NCBI RefSeq assembly: GCF_030463535.1
Contig: NC_132894.1
Span: 28,416,625 to 28,480,624 of the forward strand
Origin: Salminus brasiliensis
Taxonomy: Eukaryota; Chordata; Actinopteri; Characiformes; Bryconidae
DNA: 64,000 nucleotides
Direction: 5' to 3'
The number at the start of each line of letters is the position of its first letter. Within the stretch, counting starts at the first letter, position 1. The notes beneath the pieces were generated by a model that was not told where the DNA came from, made no database searches, and saw only the letters and a list, made by a program, of their open reading frames with translations. Of this stretch, positions 31,940-54,834 are shown piece after piece. A program made the translations under genes and the position numbers.

Positions 31940-31945
31940 TTTATT
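31940..31945 (-). terminator. bmal1 candidate poly(A) signal
   Basis: TTTATT on the + strand (AATAAA on the gene strand), about 515 bases beyond the bmal1 stop codon. Another hexamer near 32256 would give a shorter 3' UTR. Confidence 0.45.
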
Positions 31946-32459
31946 TTAAAAAGGTCACTGCCCATACAATACACTTAATACCATATATATATTTTGAGAA
32001 ACAACAACCTGTACGTTAGAGAGCTCTGCATATAAGTACAACAAAAATACAGGAAAGAACAGAAGTGCCATGTACAGAGAAGTGGGTGGATTCCAGTGTG
32101 ACTTACATGAATATACACCGAATACACCTGCAAGTCCAAAAATCTTTTGTGTGCTTTGTGTTGTTCAACATGAGGCTTGTTTTAGCTGTAGTGGCTGCTG
32201 TTGTCTGTTCATGCTTTTTTTTCTGGCCTGCGATCCCGAAAAGCTCTGCAGCGTAACTTTTATTCTATGGTAATAACACGTGGAGGAAAAAAAAACAACA
32301 CTTTCCCAATACGGTGATCATTAGGCTGTGATGCTTTTGGAAAAAACCTGGCCCAGATGATGCAGACACACGGTGGAAACAGAAGTCCCGTTTTACGCCT
32401 GCTGCGTCTGTTCCCTCGTTCCTTCCAGTCTTGGATAGAAGGAAAAAGTCAGGCTGATT

Positions 32460-42922
<10,463 letters not shown>

Positions 42923-43276
42923 TAGATTGTCTGTGGGGGGGAATAAAAAAAAAAATTACTATTTTCTCAAACCCATTGGTCTCTACAGTCGTAGGCAAAC
43001 ATTTTGGCAACCCCAGACGATTTACATGTTTTGCTGCTTATGAATAGGTTAAAATCTTTGAGAGAACATGCTTCTGCCATTTGAATGCTATTTTAATATC
43101 ATTTCTGTTTATTTGCTTAATTTGCCGCAGTGGAAACACATTTATGACAAATATTATTTAGCATGACAAATAGACTAATAGCAATGCTCCAAATTGTCTT
43201 GGAATACAATCTTTTTACACTGACTCCTATTGAAAGTCAAGACATTTTTTTCCAACTATTTCCAAATATTTCAAAA

Positions 43277-43600
43277 AGTACACTAAAGAACAAAAATATT
43301 AGGACACCTGTTCATTCACTGTTTCTTTCAAAATCAAGGGTATTAAAATTGTCCTGCTTTTGTTGGCATAACTGTCTCTACTGTGCAGGGAAAAGGCTTT
43401 CAACTAGACTCAATCTAGACTTTAGAGCTTTGCTGTGATGATTTGAACACACGTATATACACATACATATATATATACACATACATATCAGTATTGGAAA
43501 ACACAAACTGGTATTGTGCCACTCTTGGAGTGGACGTTCTAACAATGGAACGTTCTGCGTAAATCTGCGTTTACAAGTAGTCTCCAGGAACACAGCAGAA
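43277..43600. repeat. Possible Tc1-related remnant in bmal1 intron
   Basis: 'actaaagaacaaaaatatta' followed by ggacacctgt resembles the Tc1-like terminus at 9361. The rest is degraded. Confidence 0.35.
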
Positions 43601-43723
43601 CTTGGCTTTTCTAACGAGCTGCTGGTCTTATGACAATCTTGAATCGGGGTTTAGAAATAAAAACTTAAAACTAAAAGAAAGAAAATAAGCTGAACCATAA
43701 GAACAAGGGCTTTCAGCACTTAC

Positions 43724-43816
43724 CACAGAGATTCATGAGGATTGATATTGTCAGACCATCTCATGAAGAATTATCCCAAGGATTTTGGTGGGCAATGTAA
43801 GGACACTCGAGTGAGG
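43724..43816 (-). other. bmal1: bmal1 probable 5' non-coding exon
   Basis: It is bounded on the gene strand by acceptor cgcccacag and a strong donor GTAAGTGC. It lies about 800 bp upstream of the start-codon exon. Confidence 0.6.
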
Positions 43817-45729
43817 CTGTGGGCGGGACAAGTTAAGACAAGAATTAACATAACTCATAACTTTGAGATCCTGCTGGTGATAATGATGATGGAAGGATTT
43901 ACGTGAAGATACAGAAGCAGCACATATGTGCCAATTAACATCGCCTCAAATGACAGTAAACGCATAATTTGTGATGACCTGACACCACCCAGAACAGTCT
44001 GTTGCATATGGGATGGAACAACTGTGCAGTAAGAAAGACCAGGAGCTGTATATCACCAAACTCAATAATGCACATTGATATTCCTCACCTTCTTTCATAG
44101 ACTTTTAGAAGCTAATTCTGTTACGGAAGGCCTGTTTCCCTAGGCTGTGAACGTCTCTATTTAACGGCTTATGCTTTTCACTATCGGATTGAAGGTTTAA
44201 AAAAAGGTGTGTGAAGAGCAGAAGACCTCAGGTTACATTCGGTTGTCAGAATCAGACCAGCACTAATGCTCTCCAGCAGCCGCCAGTCGCCTTGTAATTA
44301 GATTCTCCAGTGACCTATTTTTCCCCTTACTACATTGCTACCTTGCAGCCCATCCAGATGACTCTAGAGTTTCAGGGTGTCAGAACGCTGAATCAGACAC
44401 GCCGCGTAACACTCTCAGCCTCCTCGCGGTTCACCACGGGTCTAAAAGGAGCATGTTCTACACACACACACCTCTTGTCTGGGAATCATTTTTGAAGAGC
44501 TCAAAGCAGCTGGCCTAATTTTGCCATTGCAACCCATTTTAAGGAGCTTCAGAAGCTTCAGAGCATTTTTTACAAATGCTTAAATGCTTTTCTTTACTAA
44601 AAATGATTAACATAAAATCCAACAGTTTATGTTTTTTACATCATTTGAAAATCCTTACTGTGGCCTTACTTTTATGAGGACCATTTGTTAGATGGACCAA
44701 CAGAAATGTTCCAAAAATGACTTTAAAATCTGAATATGAGAAAGTAGTTTGAGTTGTTAGGCAACAAAGTATTTGCTTTAAAGGTGACCAGGGTATTTAT
44801 ATTGCTTTGTTTGATAATTTGTTAAGTTCCTGTTGCTTCCCATAAGCAGAGCTTTCAGAGTAGAGATTTCCCATTCCGAGGCGAAATAACAGGGTTGTAA
44901 ACAGGCTTGTTAAACAGCATCTGAGCATCCACTGGACTATCAGACGACACACAGTGCTTTCCAAAAGGCATTTCTAATTCTGGGCCTACTGAGAAAATGA
45001 GCAGATGGAGAATAAAAGGAGGAAGACGGAGAGGATGTGTGGGTCAAATTATCCATCATTACATCCCTGCTAGCAGATGACACAAAGACAAAGTAGGCTG
45101 GTTCCATTAGCAGCCAGCCAGGGTGAATTTCAGTCAAAATGGAAGAAGGCAAAAAGCAAGGGCTCTATTAAAAGAAGAAAAGAAAAAAAGAAAAGAGGGC
45201 TGGGTGAATGTAGGTCATCTGGATAAGCCTGTTAACACACCGTGCTTAAATGAGTCAGCAATGCTTTAACCACCTTCTCTTGTCTTTTCTCTCAGTGGCC
45301 TCAAGGACCAACCAGTTCAGCTGACCAGACTAAACAAGCTGGTACTGTAGACTAAAAAAAACCCACGGAAACACACGACAGTCCTATTTCATGTTCTGTA
45401 TATTATTTTCTATTTATTGGCACCCCTGCTATAGCTATACACTGAAAGAGAAGAAGGTAGTACAATTTATATCTACTCCCTTGTGAGTGCCTTGAGGTGT
45501 GTGTCCAATGATTTACACTGGTAAATGAATATACTGTACACCAGCAAAGTCAATAATATTATTCAATAATTACAGCAGGGTCCAAAAGTGTTAAATCGAA
45601 AAACATTTATCCTATGGTCAACATTAACATTGTGCTCATGGCCACTTTAAACACATAATCGTTAACCTAAGCTGTTGACTATGGGCTACATTTGTGGGAG
45701 ATACGCATTGTGTTGCCAAGGGTACATAC
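43817..45729 (-). other. bmal1 5' intron, no other exon seen
   Basis: Mostly single-copy-looking. There is a GC-balanced block near 44230-44480, and a pyrimidine/purine-biased AG stretch near 45170-45195. Confidence 0.4.
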
Positions 45730-45798
45730 CTTAGTGGGGACCAGAGTCCAGTTCTCGGTGACAGACTTTACCTCCAGACACGTGGGCAGGCACTACAC
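45730..45798 (-). other. bmal1: bmal1 candidate 5' non-coding exon with E-box CACGTG
   Basis: On the gene strand, the acceptor tctgtag is followed by 69 bases ending CCCCACTAAG and a donor GTATGTACC. The canonical E-box CACGTG lies inside, at about 45779-45784. Use in the transcript is inferred. Confidence 0.45.
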
Positions 45799-46739
45799 CT
45801 ACAGACAAAAAGAGCATGGACAAAGTCATGACCAGTCCAGGGTGGAGTAAATAATGACTAAACTATGAACTGTCACAGCCACTCATATGAACTCTTAGTG
45901 AGGGCATTAGAAAGTCACTGCCATTCATATGAGGACTTCATACTGAGTGCATTTGTAACAGTCATAGCTAGGCCTGTCAGGATAACTATTTTATTGGGAT
46001 GATATACTGTATTGTCCCAGAAATAATACAAAAATAAATACATATAAAATATTGCCACAAATTTATAAGAATTTATGCCACTGATATAATGGATATATAA
46101 TAGCACAATAATGCAAATGACACCCTTTTAAAAAGCAATGAAATAGAAGTGCATTATCACCGGTCACAGCCATTAATAGGAGTGCTTCATAGTGAGTGCC
46201 GGATATTATTATTCCGTCAGAGCCATTCATACATATGAACAGTCATAGGTGCTGATAAAGGCATGTCTTGCTGATCGCATTATGAACAGTAATGGCCACT
46301 CATGTGGTCTTCATTCTAATCACATTATGAACCGTCATGACCACTCCAACATGACTCAGTGACTGCATGATCAGTAGTGCAGTACATGTTAGCAGCTGGG
46401 GCTGTAAGGTCACCAATAAGCAACTTGTTGTGATGAATAAGGCAGGATGGGTGACAGATGGGTGATGTGCAGATGGTGTGCTGCAACAAGAAGATTGTGG
46501 GAGGCCACAGATCCTCAGCCAAAGCTCAAAGACTGCCACAATATGGCAAGCTGTTTACCCATCCTGATACTACTGCATCCGCTCTCCTGCACGCTTCCTC
46601 TCTAGTGATGCTCGAGATCATTATTGCTATGGGCACACAAAGTCACGGCAGCTGATAAGTCTGCTGACGATCCATTTGTATTAGAGGTCTGATAATTATG
46701 TCTGATGTGTCAAATGATAAAATATCAGCTTTATTAATA

Positions 46740-47170
46740 CCATGTATACAGTCAAGGTATCCAGTTCTAGAGCAGCAAAACAACCCAAAAACATCTTTGA
46801 ACCTCCATCATGTTTGGCTGTAGGGGCTGTGTTCTGTGCAATGATGCTCTTTACCAACAAGCTCTTTTTTGGTCACATCTGTCTGCAGAATGTTCTTCCA
46901 GAAGGACTGAGGCTTGATCAGATACGGTTTGGCTTTTTTTATGTCTCTATGAGCAGTGGACTCCTCCTGGGTCTCAGATAATGTGAGCTTACACTGTTGT
47001 ACCTGTACTGTTGTTCTGCAGGTCACCTTAAATTAGTAAAAAAAAAACAATTTGACTGAAGTAATTTAGCCACCATTAGAAAAATCCTTCATTGCAATCT
47101 TCCATTAATTTCTCTCTTCTGTCCACGTCCAGGAAGGTTGGCTGCAGTGCCATGGCCTGTTAAATTCTTA
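46740..47170. mobile_element. Tc1-like fragment, non-coding, in bmal1 5' intron
   Basis: 'agcagcaaaacaacccaaaa', 'cctccatcatgtttggctgt' and 'cagaatgttcttccagaagg' are phrases of a fish Tc1/mariner-type transposase region. No frame survives. Confidence 0.5.
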
Positions 47171-47274
47171 ATGACACTGCGCACAGATCTCTAAAGATGG
47201 ACTTGTAGCCTTGGGAACCACTAATTTTACAGGTATTTGTACAATCAAGACAAACTGCAATCATAATGTGTAGT

Positions 47275-47510
47275 TACACCAATCAGCCATAACATTAGAA
47301 CCACCGACAGGTGAAGTGAAAAACATTGATTCATCTACAGTGACATCTGTCAAGGGGTAGGATATAACAGGCAGCAAGTAAACAGTCAGTTTTTGAAGAT
47401 GATAAAGGTGTTAAAAGCAGGGGGGAAAATGGGCAAGCGTAAGAATCTGAGCCACTTTGACAAGAACCAGATTGGGGGTCTAGCTAGTGGCTGAGAATTG
47501 GATATGATTA
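47275..47510 (+). repeat. Common teleost interspersed repeat
   Basis: It is recognised by 'accaatcagccataacatta', 'gaaccaccgacaggtgaagt' and 'ttgacaagaaccagattggg'. I know it as a widespread fish repeat but cannot assign its class securely. Confidence 0.55.
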
Positions 47511-47548
47511 AAAATTAGAGTGCAATTTGCTTTCTTTGGACAGAAATT

Positions 47549-47592
47549 AGTAAGTAAGTAAGTAAAGTAAAGTAAAGTAAAGTAAAGTAAAG
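47549..47592. repeat. (AAGTA)n microsatellite
   Basis: Begins as taag tetramers and turns into agtaa pentamers. Confidence 0.9.
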
Positions 47593-48739
47593 CAGTGAGA
47601 AACCTCCCTTAGGGATTCTGAATCTTAGGTTCAACCAAGGTTGAAGTTTCTCAGCAAAACACAAGGATACTAATGCTTTGGATAAACCAATAAAGCAATA
47701 AAAAAGGCAACAGCAATAACAGATTGATAAAGGCCTCGGTGAAGGACTGTTTCCTCTTCCTAAATTCACACCTGTGATAATAGCCCTTGTTTGCCTTATG
47801 GAAAGCGTTTTCCTTCAAAAGCTTCAGAGCAAATATTAGCCTGTAGTCGGCCGTTTTGGAACACGGACAGGAATGACAGTAATGACCACTCCTTTCCACT
47901 CTACTTGAGTCACAATACACTTGGCTTTAATTTAAAGAGCCCAGCGCCCAACCATACAAACTCTCCTGGGTGACTGACTTGTGGTAGCAGACCTAAACAC
48001 GGGCGAGGGTTGTTTTCCCAGAGAAATCCTCTTTCCTGTTCCTCTTTGCCCGCAGGCTGCTCTTATGGATCTATCTCAGAGCAGTCGGTAAACAAGTAAG
48101 ACTTCCTCTTACGTGGGCTGAAAACACATGCTGAGCCTTCTGTCCTCAGGAGCACGCGCAACAACACCATTATCATCCACTGCGTCAACAAACACTGTGC
48201 TTAATGCGTCGGCAAGGAAATGAGCGAAGAGGAAAAAGGTCAAAAACACAGATGAGACTCGTCTGAAAGGAACACAAATACACACAGAAAGGCCCAGAGC
48301 TTTGTAGGGATGCACAATGATACTGGAATGATGCCAGTATTGGTGCTATTAATCAGAATCAGACAGATGTTTAGATTTTATCAATAATTGTGGTTGCACA
48401 TTGCAAAGCAATTATTAATACTGATTTATTACGCTGCTCCGACTCCAAAACCTTGTAAGTCGAAGTAAAGATTTCAGAACTCATTTTGAAGCATTTCTGT
48501 TGGTCCAAGAATATTTTGAAACGATATAAATAACCACTTTCAGATTTAAATTATGGTAAAAATCAATGATCTTTTTTTGTTATGATGATTACATCATGGA
48601 CTGGCTGTACAACATATGGACATGACCTCAGTAATTTTTGCTGACCTCAATATTGCTCATGTGTTTATTTAACAAACATGTAGAGTTACCCAGAACCTTT
48701 CCAGACGTTAACCGGAGGAGCCGAATCATGGAGGAGGAG

Positions 48740-49075
48740 CCGAATCCGAATCATTCGTCCAGGCTTTTTTCTGTCCTGCACCAAAGAAGTGGGACAAACT
48801 TCCCCTGGGTGCCCGACGGCAGAGTCGCTCGCTGTCTTCAACCGCTGACTGAAGACCCGGCTCTTCCGAGAGTACTTGGGCGAAGTGTAGTGTGGAGTAT
48901 TATGGTCTCCATACTGGCTTCTGTATTCAGTAGTATCTTAGCTTAGAGGGATCTTTTGGATCCTAGTCTATACAAACTAGTTAAGGGTATTTTCTGAGTA
49001 AACAGTGAAGCACTTGTTTAAGTCGCTCTGGATCAGAGCGTCTGCTCAATGCCTCAATGTAAATGAAATGGAAAT
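48740..49075 (+). mobile_element. LINE 3' end fragment
   Basis: One frame reads 'SLAVFNRRLKTRLFREYLG'-like text near 48825-48885, followed by a 3' UTR ending 'ctctggatcagagcgtctgc' and then a tail of aatgtaaatg type, as in fish non-LTR retrotransposons of the CR1/L2 class. It is strongly 5'-truncated. Confidence 0.5.
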
Positions 49076-49929
49076 GTACCGGACATTACCCAGACTTTAT
49101 CCTGCCGGGTAGGATAAAGTACAACATCATGACGTAACTACACTGCATGTGCTACACAGGTGCCGCCCCTTGCCTAAACCGCAAGGGACATTTTCTGCAG
49201 TGAGGACACATCTGACATGGAAAATCTCCAGCTGTACGCTAGATGTGTGAAAGGGCAACTGCGTAAAATACCTGGACCAGATTCTCTGGACATTTTCTGG
49301 AGTTCGTAAGTGAAAATGGCTAAGGCGAGCCTGTTAACGTGAATATTCTTAAAATTCCAATGTCTGAATATTCTTAAAATTAAATGTTCATTGCTCTTTA
49401 AAAAGCTGAAACTACATCATTATGTTATTATATTATAATTATATCAGCGGCATAAAACTGTCCTAAAATCACAATAATATTGTTCATTGCAATTAATTAT
49501 GGGACAACATATCGTCCAATAAAAATTGTTATCGTCACATGCCTGGAGAGCATAAAGAATTACCGAAATATTTGAGATATCATCGTCATTCAAACTCCAG
49601 GCTGTTCAGTCTGACTGTGTGATTCGGGCTATTCTACAACTTTTTGATTAGACGTACAGTTTCCACACAGCAACAGCAACATTTCTGTCAGATAGAGGTC
49701 ACTACAAGAAGACAGCGGGAACGACTGAACAAAGCAATCGGATTTGGACAGTAAATCAGATCTGGGCCATTTTCACCTGCTGTGTGAACGTAGCCTTAAA
49801 CCTGAATAATCTCCAGCAACTTCCAACAGACTCAGATCAACAAGCTGAGGTACTGAAGTCAAACTGAAGCACTCAAGCTTACTCAAACACGTCCTTCTGC
49901 CCTGTCTGTCTCCTTCAGCTTCTTTTACA

Positions 49930-50090
49930 TGTAACCCATCCATTTCAGTAAACACACACACACACACACAAATCGATGGGCAGCCACCTAAGTGCGCTGG
50001 GAGTACTTGGGGGTTAAGTGCCTTGCTCAAAGGCACCTCAGCCGTGACGGTCCAGGGGATTGAACAGTGGACCTTCCGAGCCCCCATGCG
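49930..50090 (-). mobile_element. SINE fragment with CA tract
   Basis: 'ggggttaagtgccttgctca' and 'aaggcacctcagc' form a V-SINE-like core. A short CA run lies at 49953-49970. The orientation is inferred from the CA and tail order seen in the other copies. Confidence 0.45.
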
Positions 50091-50158
50091 TATGATAAAA
50101 TACTACATGCTGGAAAGGGTACAGGTGTACATGTTGCACACATTGCATTCACTTTAGG

Positions 50159-50191
50159 ATTATCATCATCATCATCATCATCATCATCATC
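50159..50191. repeat. (ATC)n microsatellite
   Basis: About ten uninterrupted trinucleotides. Confidence 0.95.
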
Positions 50192-51099
50192 TCTTAGCCC
50201 TCACCAGTCTACTGAGGGCATTAATCTTGCTCCCAGTCCTGCTTCTCTTCACTCAGCGCAGGCCTGTGCTTTTACCCTACCCCTCAGGCCCACTTGAGGA
50301 GGATGTGTGAGCTAAGAAGGCTGATGTATGTGAGGATACATCACAGGCTGCTCTCTCAGAGGTATCCAGCACTTCCCTGGAAGCACTGCATGACACACTG
50401 CTGTGTAGAAGGGGGGCAAATGAGGGGAGCAGGGGATGAGGACTGACCTCTTAAAGCCACCACAACGAGCCTTAAGGCCACCAAGCCTGAAGGGCTGTGT
50501 ATTAGCCTACTGCACCACTACGTGTCGTGCATACACACATAGCTACACACATGCATCCAGCCAATATCGCTGTATTATTATTATTATTTTTTTTTTTACC
50601 AAATACAGATCGATTTCAAGGCATTCTCGTACGTTTCATTACATTAGACAGGATGAAATACCACGCAACAGATCACACGAAGGACTTCAGATAGGGGCGA
50701 CACACCGTCTGCTGTTGTGCTCAGTGTAGTCCAATGGCTGCCTGTGCTCAACACAGAGACAACGCTGCGAACCCCTGTGCGCTTTATATGATGCTTGGAC
50801 TCAATAAGCGTAGAAATGAATGAGTAGCAGTCGTGCTGTGAGTACAGACCCGTTACAGTCATACATTACAGTGCCGTTTCATTCAAACCAGGTCTCAAGG
50901 CAAGTTAGCCAGGTCCCACTGTTTCCACTGAAGGGCTTTAAAAGTTATGCAGTAACGCAGTCAGGTTACGAGCCTGGCGCTACTCCTCTCCGCCCCGCTG
51001 ACTACAAAACAAGACATTAGGCTAAATTGGGCTAATGTAGCTAAATACGCCACAGCCAGACAGTGCTCAACACCTAGGAGCCTAAAAGGTCGTACTTAC

Positions 51100-51165
51100 T
51101 TGAAGAAGGCAGGGAAGCACATGCACGCTCACGCTAACATGGACGGCGCGGCGACTGTACATATT
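51100..51165 (-). other. bmal1: bmal1 probable first exon (non-coding)
   Basis: On the gene strand a strong donor, CTTCAA|GTAAGTACG, ends the exon at 51100. The 5' edge is assumed to lie just below the twin RORE sites. No coding frame is expected, because the ATG exon is far downstream. Confidence 0.55.
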
Positions 51166-51345
51166 TACACTGACCCACTTTCCCTCTCCGCTGCTAATAA
51201 GCAGCGCGCCACTAACCTACTTATCGGACCAATGGCGTTCGACCGAACCGGCGGCGTTGCCGTTTGCAGCCAATCGCAGCCACGCCTCATCTGCGCGACA
51301 GCCAATGGCAAGGCGAGGAGCCCATAAGGCGACCAATGGAATTAC
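51166..51345 (-). promoter_or_regulatory. bmal1 promoter: two ROREs and four CCAAT boxes
   Basis: On the gene strand TAAGTAGGTTA (51223-51213) and AAAGTGGGTCA (51181-51171) lie 31 bases apart. Both fit the ROR/REV-ERB response element (A/T)A(A/T)NT(A/G)GGT(C/T)A, the well-known pair that makes mammalian Bmal1 oscillate. Four CCAAT boxes (+ strand 51229, 51270, 51302, 51333), read as ATTGG on the gene strand, suggest NF-Y. The block is GC-rich with many CpGs, unlike its surroundings. Confidence 0.8.
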
Positions 51346-53320
51346 GGAAGATTGTTATTGCTTCCTAAACACAAACAGATCAGTCAGTGAAGGAGCTATT
51401 AGCGCAATATCAGACTGACAAGCGTTGCTCTTATGCTCTTCTGACCCTGGACATATCGACAAACAGAGAGCAGTGGGTTCACTACACAACATCATTAGGG
51501 GGAAATCTTACAGTGTGACTTAGGGAGGGCAGTGTTTCACTTACTGGACAGGTTAGATTTGCCTGGTTTAATTGAGAAACCCAGCTTTGTGAAATGCCCC
51601 CTGGTTTGGACATGGGCCTACCGAGTAGTTACACCGGCCTGTGATCTACAGTGCAGACAGAAGCAGGTTTTGGGGGAAATGGGAGTCTACAATCAGACTG
51701 TCATATTTAATTATTGATTATTGTACTATAACATGCATACCTGGCCTGATTTTCCTGCTGTGTACTACCCACTTCCCATTTACCTATGTACCTATATTTT
51801 TTCGGGTATTATCTCTGCCCCAGAGTAGAAGCTGAATAGTGCATGTATTGATATAATAATATCATAATTGGCACAAGCCTATATTTGTATAATGACAATA
51901 ACGTTATTTTATTGATATAAATGTAAGTAATTATAACAATTCGGCTTTTTTTGTATGTGCGTTTGGATTTAATTTAATATAATTATTTTATAATCATTTA
52001 AATAATTGTATTGTAAAATTAAATACGTTAAAAAAGAATAATAGAGTGAAAATAAGTTATTTACACATACTTTGATTGGGGAACTCAAATTATTAAGGCA
52101 CAGAAGTACTTAAAAGTATAGTTTTTAAAATATTACTGGAGAACACGTCATGATCCTCTTGTATTTTCCGTTGTCTTCTGCATTTTCACCACTAGGGGTC
52201 AACAAAGTAACATGTAAAGTACATCCAATAACTTTATCATCATTCACTGAAGCAGACATAGCTTACAAATTTCATAGATAATAAACAACAAATGAATAAG
52301 TTACAAATCAAAAATTCTAATGCCATTCTGCGGTAAACTTTAAATACTGTGCATTTCAGAGAATATGCTGATTCCTGTTTTGTTTTTTTTTGTTTTTTTT
52401 TACCACATATTACCAAACTGTAGGCCAAAGCACAAGAGTAGGAATAAAGCCATGCCAAGACAGGCTTAATAGAAATGCTGGAGTCAGTTGTATAACATGG
52501 ACCTCGAATCCTCTTGCCTGAACTCATTTCCACAGCGGCCCTGAGCGCCGGATCTCCTACTGCGCCGCACACGAGGGATAAGCATCCAGTCATCCATTGG
52601 CGAGCAGAGCAGCTAAATGAAAGGATTCCGCTCAGACAGGAGAGTAAAGCCAGGATCTCAGCGGCTGTCACATTACTGCCTATCTCCTAGTGCAGGGAAA
52701 AGACAAGGTCATCTGACTTACTTAAGCCCTTTTTTTCCAAGAAACAAAGTGCCAAGAGAATAAAACAGCATGGAGATCAGAGAGAGGATGGAGAGAATGA
52801 ACAGAGTGAAAGGTGAAAAGGTGAAAGAGTGGCATTTGTGCTCTTAGTTAGATATCAGAGATTCTAAGCCTCAGAAACAACAACATTTCTCAAACCTATA
52901 TGGAAAAATACACCATAACAATACTTGAAATCCTTTACACAATATGCAAAAGGGTCACATTTCTGAGGTTTTTGAACAAAAAAAACCCTCAATGATTTAA
53001 GAAGAAATACCACAGTAACACAGTAAAACTTAAAATTGAGTTTAGGTTTAGTTTAATTTCCTGTGATAAACAAAAGTGTTTCAATCCCGGGTATTATTTT
53101 CTCCTTAAAGCCTCTGCTGGAATGGTCTTTATGAGCGAATTTCACTACATGTAAGCTGACACTGCTTTGCGCTGAACTGACATCATAAGACTGTCAACCT
53201 CAACAAAAACCCCAAACAACCATAAATAGTTAACTTTCTTAGAGCACAATCTGAATAGCTGGTGTTCTTACATAATAGTACAGAGCCCATAAAACTGATA
53301 TTGTGATTGTTTTTAATTAA
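51346..53320. other. Upstream of bmal1; no gene seen
   Basis: AT-rich. A - strand frame at 52671-52240 (143 codons, several hydrophobic stretches) has no domain or splice context that I recognise. 52495-52680 is less AT-rich than its surroundings and may be a conserved element. Confidence 0.35.
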
Positions 53321-53324
53321 AGGT

Positions 53325-54418
53325 GTCCAGAAGACAATATATTAAGGCCATCAGATAATATATTGAGGACACAAAATAATATATTGAAGCCACCAGATAA
53401 TATATTGAGGCCACAAGATAATATGTTGAGGCCACCAGATAATATATTGAGGACCCAAAATTATATATTAAGGTTATAAGATAATATATTGAGATCTCCA
53501 GACAGTATATTGAGGATACAAAATAATATGTTGAGGTTACAAAATAATATATTGAAGCCACCAGATAATATATTGAGGCCACCAGATAATATATTGAGGA
53601 CCTAAAATTATATATTAAGGTTATAAGGTAATATATTGAGGCCACCAGATAATATATTGAGGACCCAAAATTATATATTAAGATTATAAGGTAATATATT
53701 GAGGCCACCAGATAATATATTGAGGACCCAAAATTATATATTAAGATTATAAGGTAATATATTGAGGCCACCAGATAATATATTGAGGACCCAAAATTAT
53801 ATATTAAGGTTATAAGGTAATATATTGAGGCCACCAGATAATATATTGAGGACCCAAAATTATATATTAAGATTATAAGGTAATATATTGAGGCCACCAG
53901 ATAATATATTGAGTACCCAAAATTATATATTAAGGTTATAAGATAATATGTTGAGGCCACCAGATAATATATTGAGGACCCAAAATTATATATTAAGTTT
54001 ATAAGATAATATGTTGAGGCCACCAGATAATATATTGAGGACCTAAAATTATATATTAAGTTTATAAGATAATATATTGAGGACACAAGATAATACAATG
54101 AGGTTGCAAAATAATATATTGAAGCCACCAGATAATATATTGAGGCCACAAGATAATATATTAAAGCCACCAGATAATATCTTGAAGCCACCAGATAATA
54201 TATTGAGGACTCAAAATGATACATTAAGGTTACAAAATAATATCTTGAGGTCACCAGATAATATATTGAGGACACAAGATAATACAATGAGGTTGCAAAA
54301 TAATATATTAAAGCCACCAGATAATATATTGAGGCCACCAGATAATATATTGAGGACCCAAAATGATATATTAAGGTTACAAGATAATATTTTGAGACCA
54401 CCAGATAATATATTGAGC
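53325..54418. repeat. Minisatellite, 21-bp unit with 63-bp higher-order pattern
   Basis: Monomers such as aggccaccagataatatattg, aggacccaaaattatatatta and aggttataaggtaatatattg follow one another. The 21-bp length (7 codons) keeps both strands open, so a 362-codon - strand frame and a 123-codon + strand frame arise without being genes. Confidence 0.93.
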
Positions 54419-54721
54419 CCTAATCCACAGCTATCCCTTTACCACTAGGTTTTGATGAGCTGTTGGATGTGTGAAATTCACATTATTGAAAAGCATAATA
54501 AGATCTGGAGCCTTTGGTCTCTCTGTGGTCATAGAAAGGCCATCACACCCTCAGGAGCGTGGGCTCTTTAAATCAGCTCTTAAAAATGTTTAGAGTCTAT
54601 CTGATGTTTATGTCCTCCAGCTCTGTTGTGTCCCATGATTATACACGTCACATGGAGGTGTCAGCTCTGAAGGTATGAGGTGCTAGCGGTCAATGCTGTT
54701 CTCTCTTTCCCTAGAGAACAC

Positions 54722-54834
54722 TAGGGGGCACTCAAGCGCCCTTTTGCCTTCTCCAGTTATTCTTTGAGCCTGGGTATTGAACCCACAACCCTGTCATCAA
54801 TAGTCCGGTGCTCTAACTGCTGACCCACCACTGC
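54722..54834 (-). mobile_element. tRNA-derived SINE (family A), head fragment
   Basis: On the - strand it starts 'agcagtggtgggtcagcagt' with the B-box near 'ggttgtgggttcaatac'. The body is lost after about 110 bases. Confidence 0.65.

Noticed and set aside
50159-50297. Ser-rich ORF
   Set aside because: Caused by the (ATC)n microsatellite.
52240-52671. 143-codon - strand ORF with hydrophobic segments
   Set aside because: I recognise no family, and the C-terminal half is in AT-rich sequence. There is no splice or promoter context. It could be chance or an old pseudogene.
53313-54401. 362-codon ORF on the - strand
   Set aside because: It is entirely explained by a 21-bp tandem repeat that keeps all copies in frame. 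The composition is monotonous (YYL, IYN), with no start context and no homologous domain.
54077-54448. 123-codon ORF on the + strand
   Set aside because: The same minisatellite read on the other strand (DNIL/RPPDN repeats).
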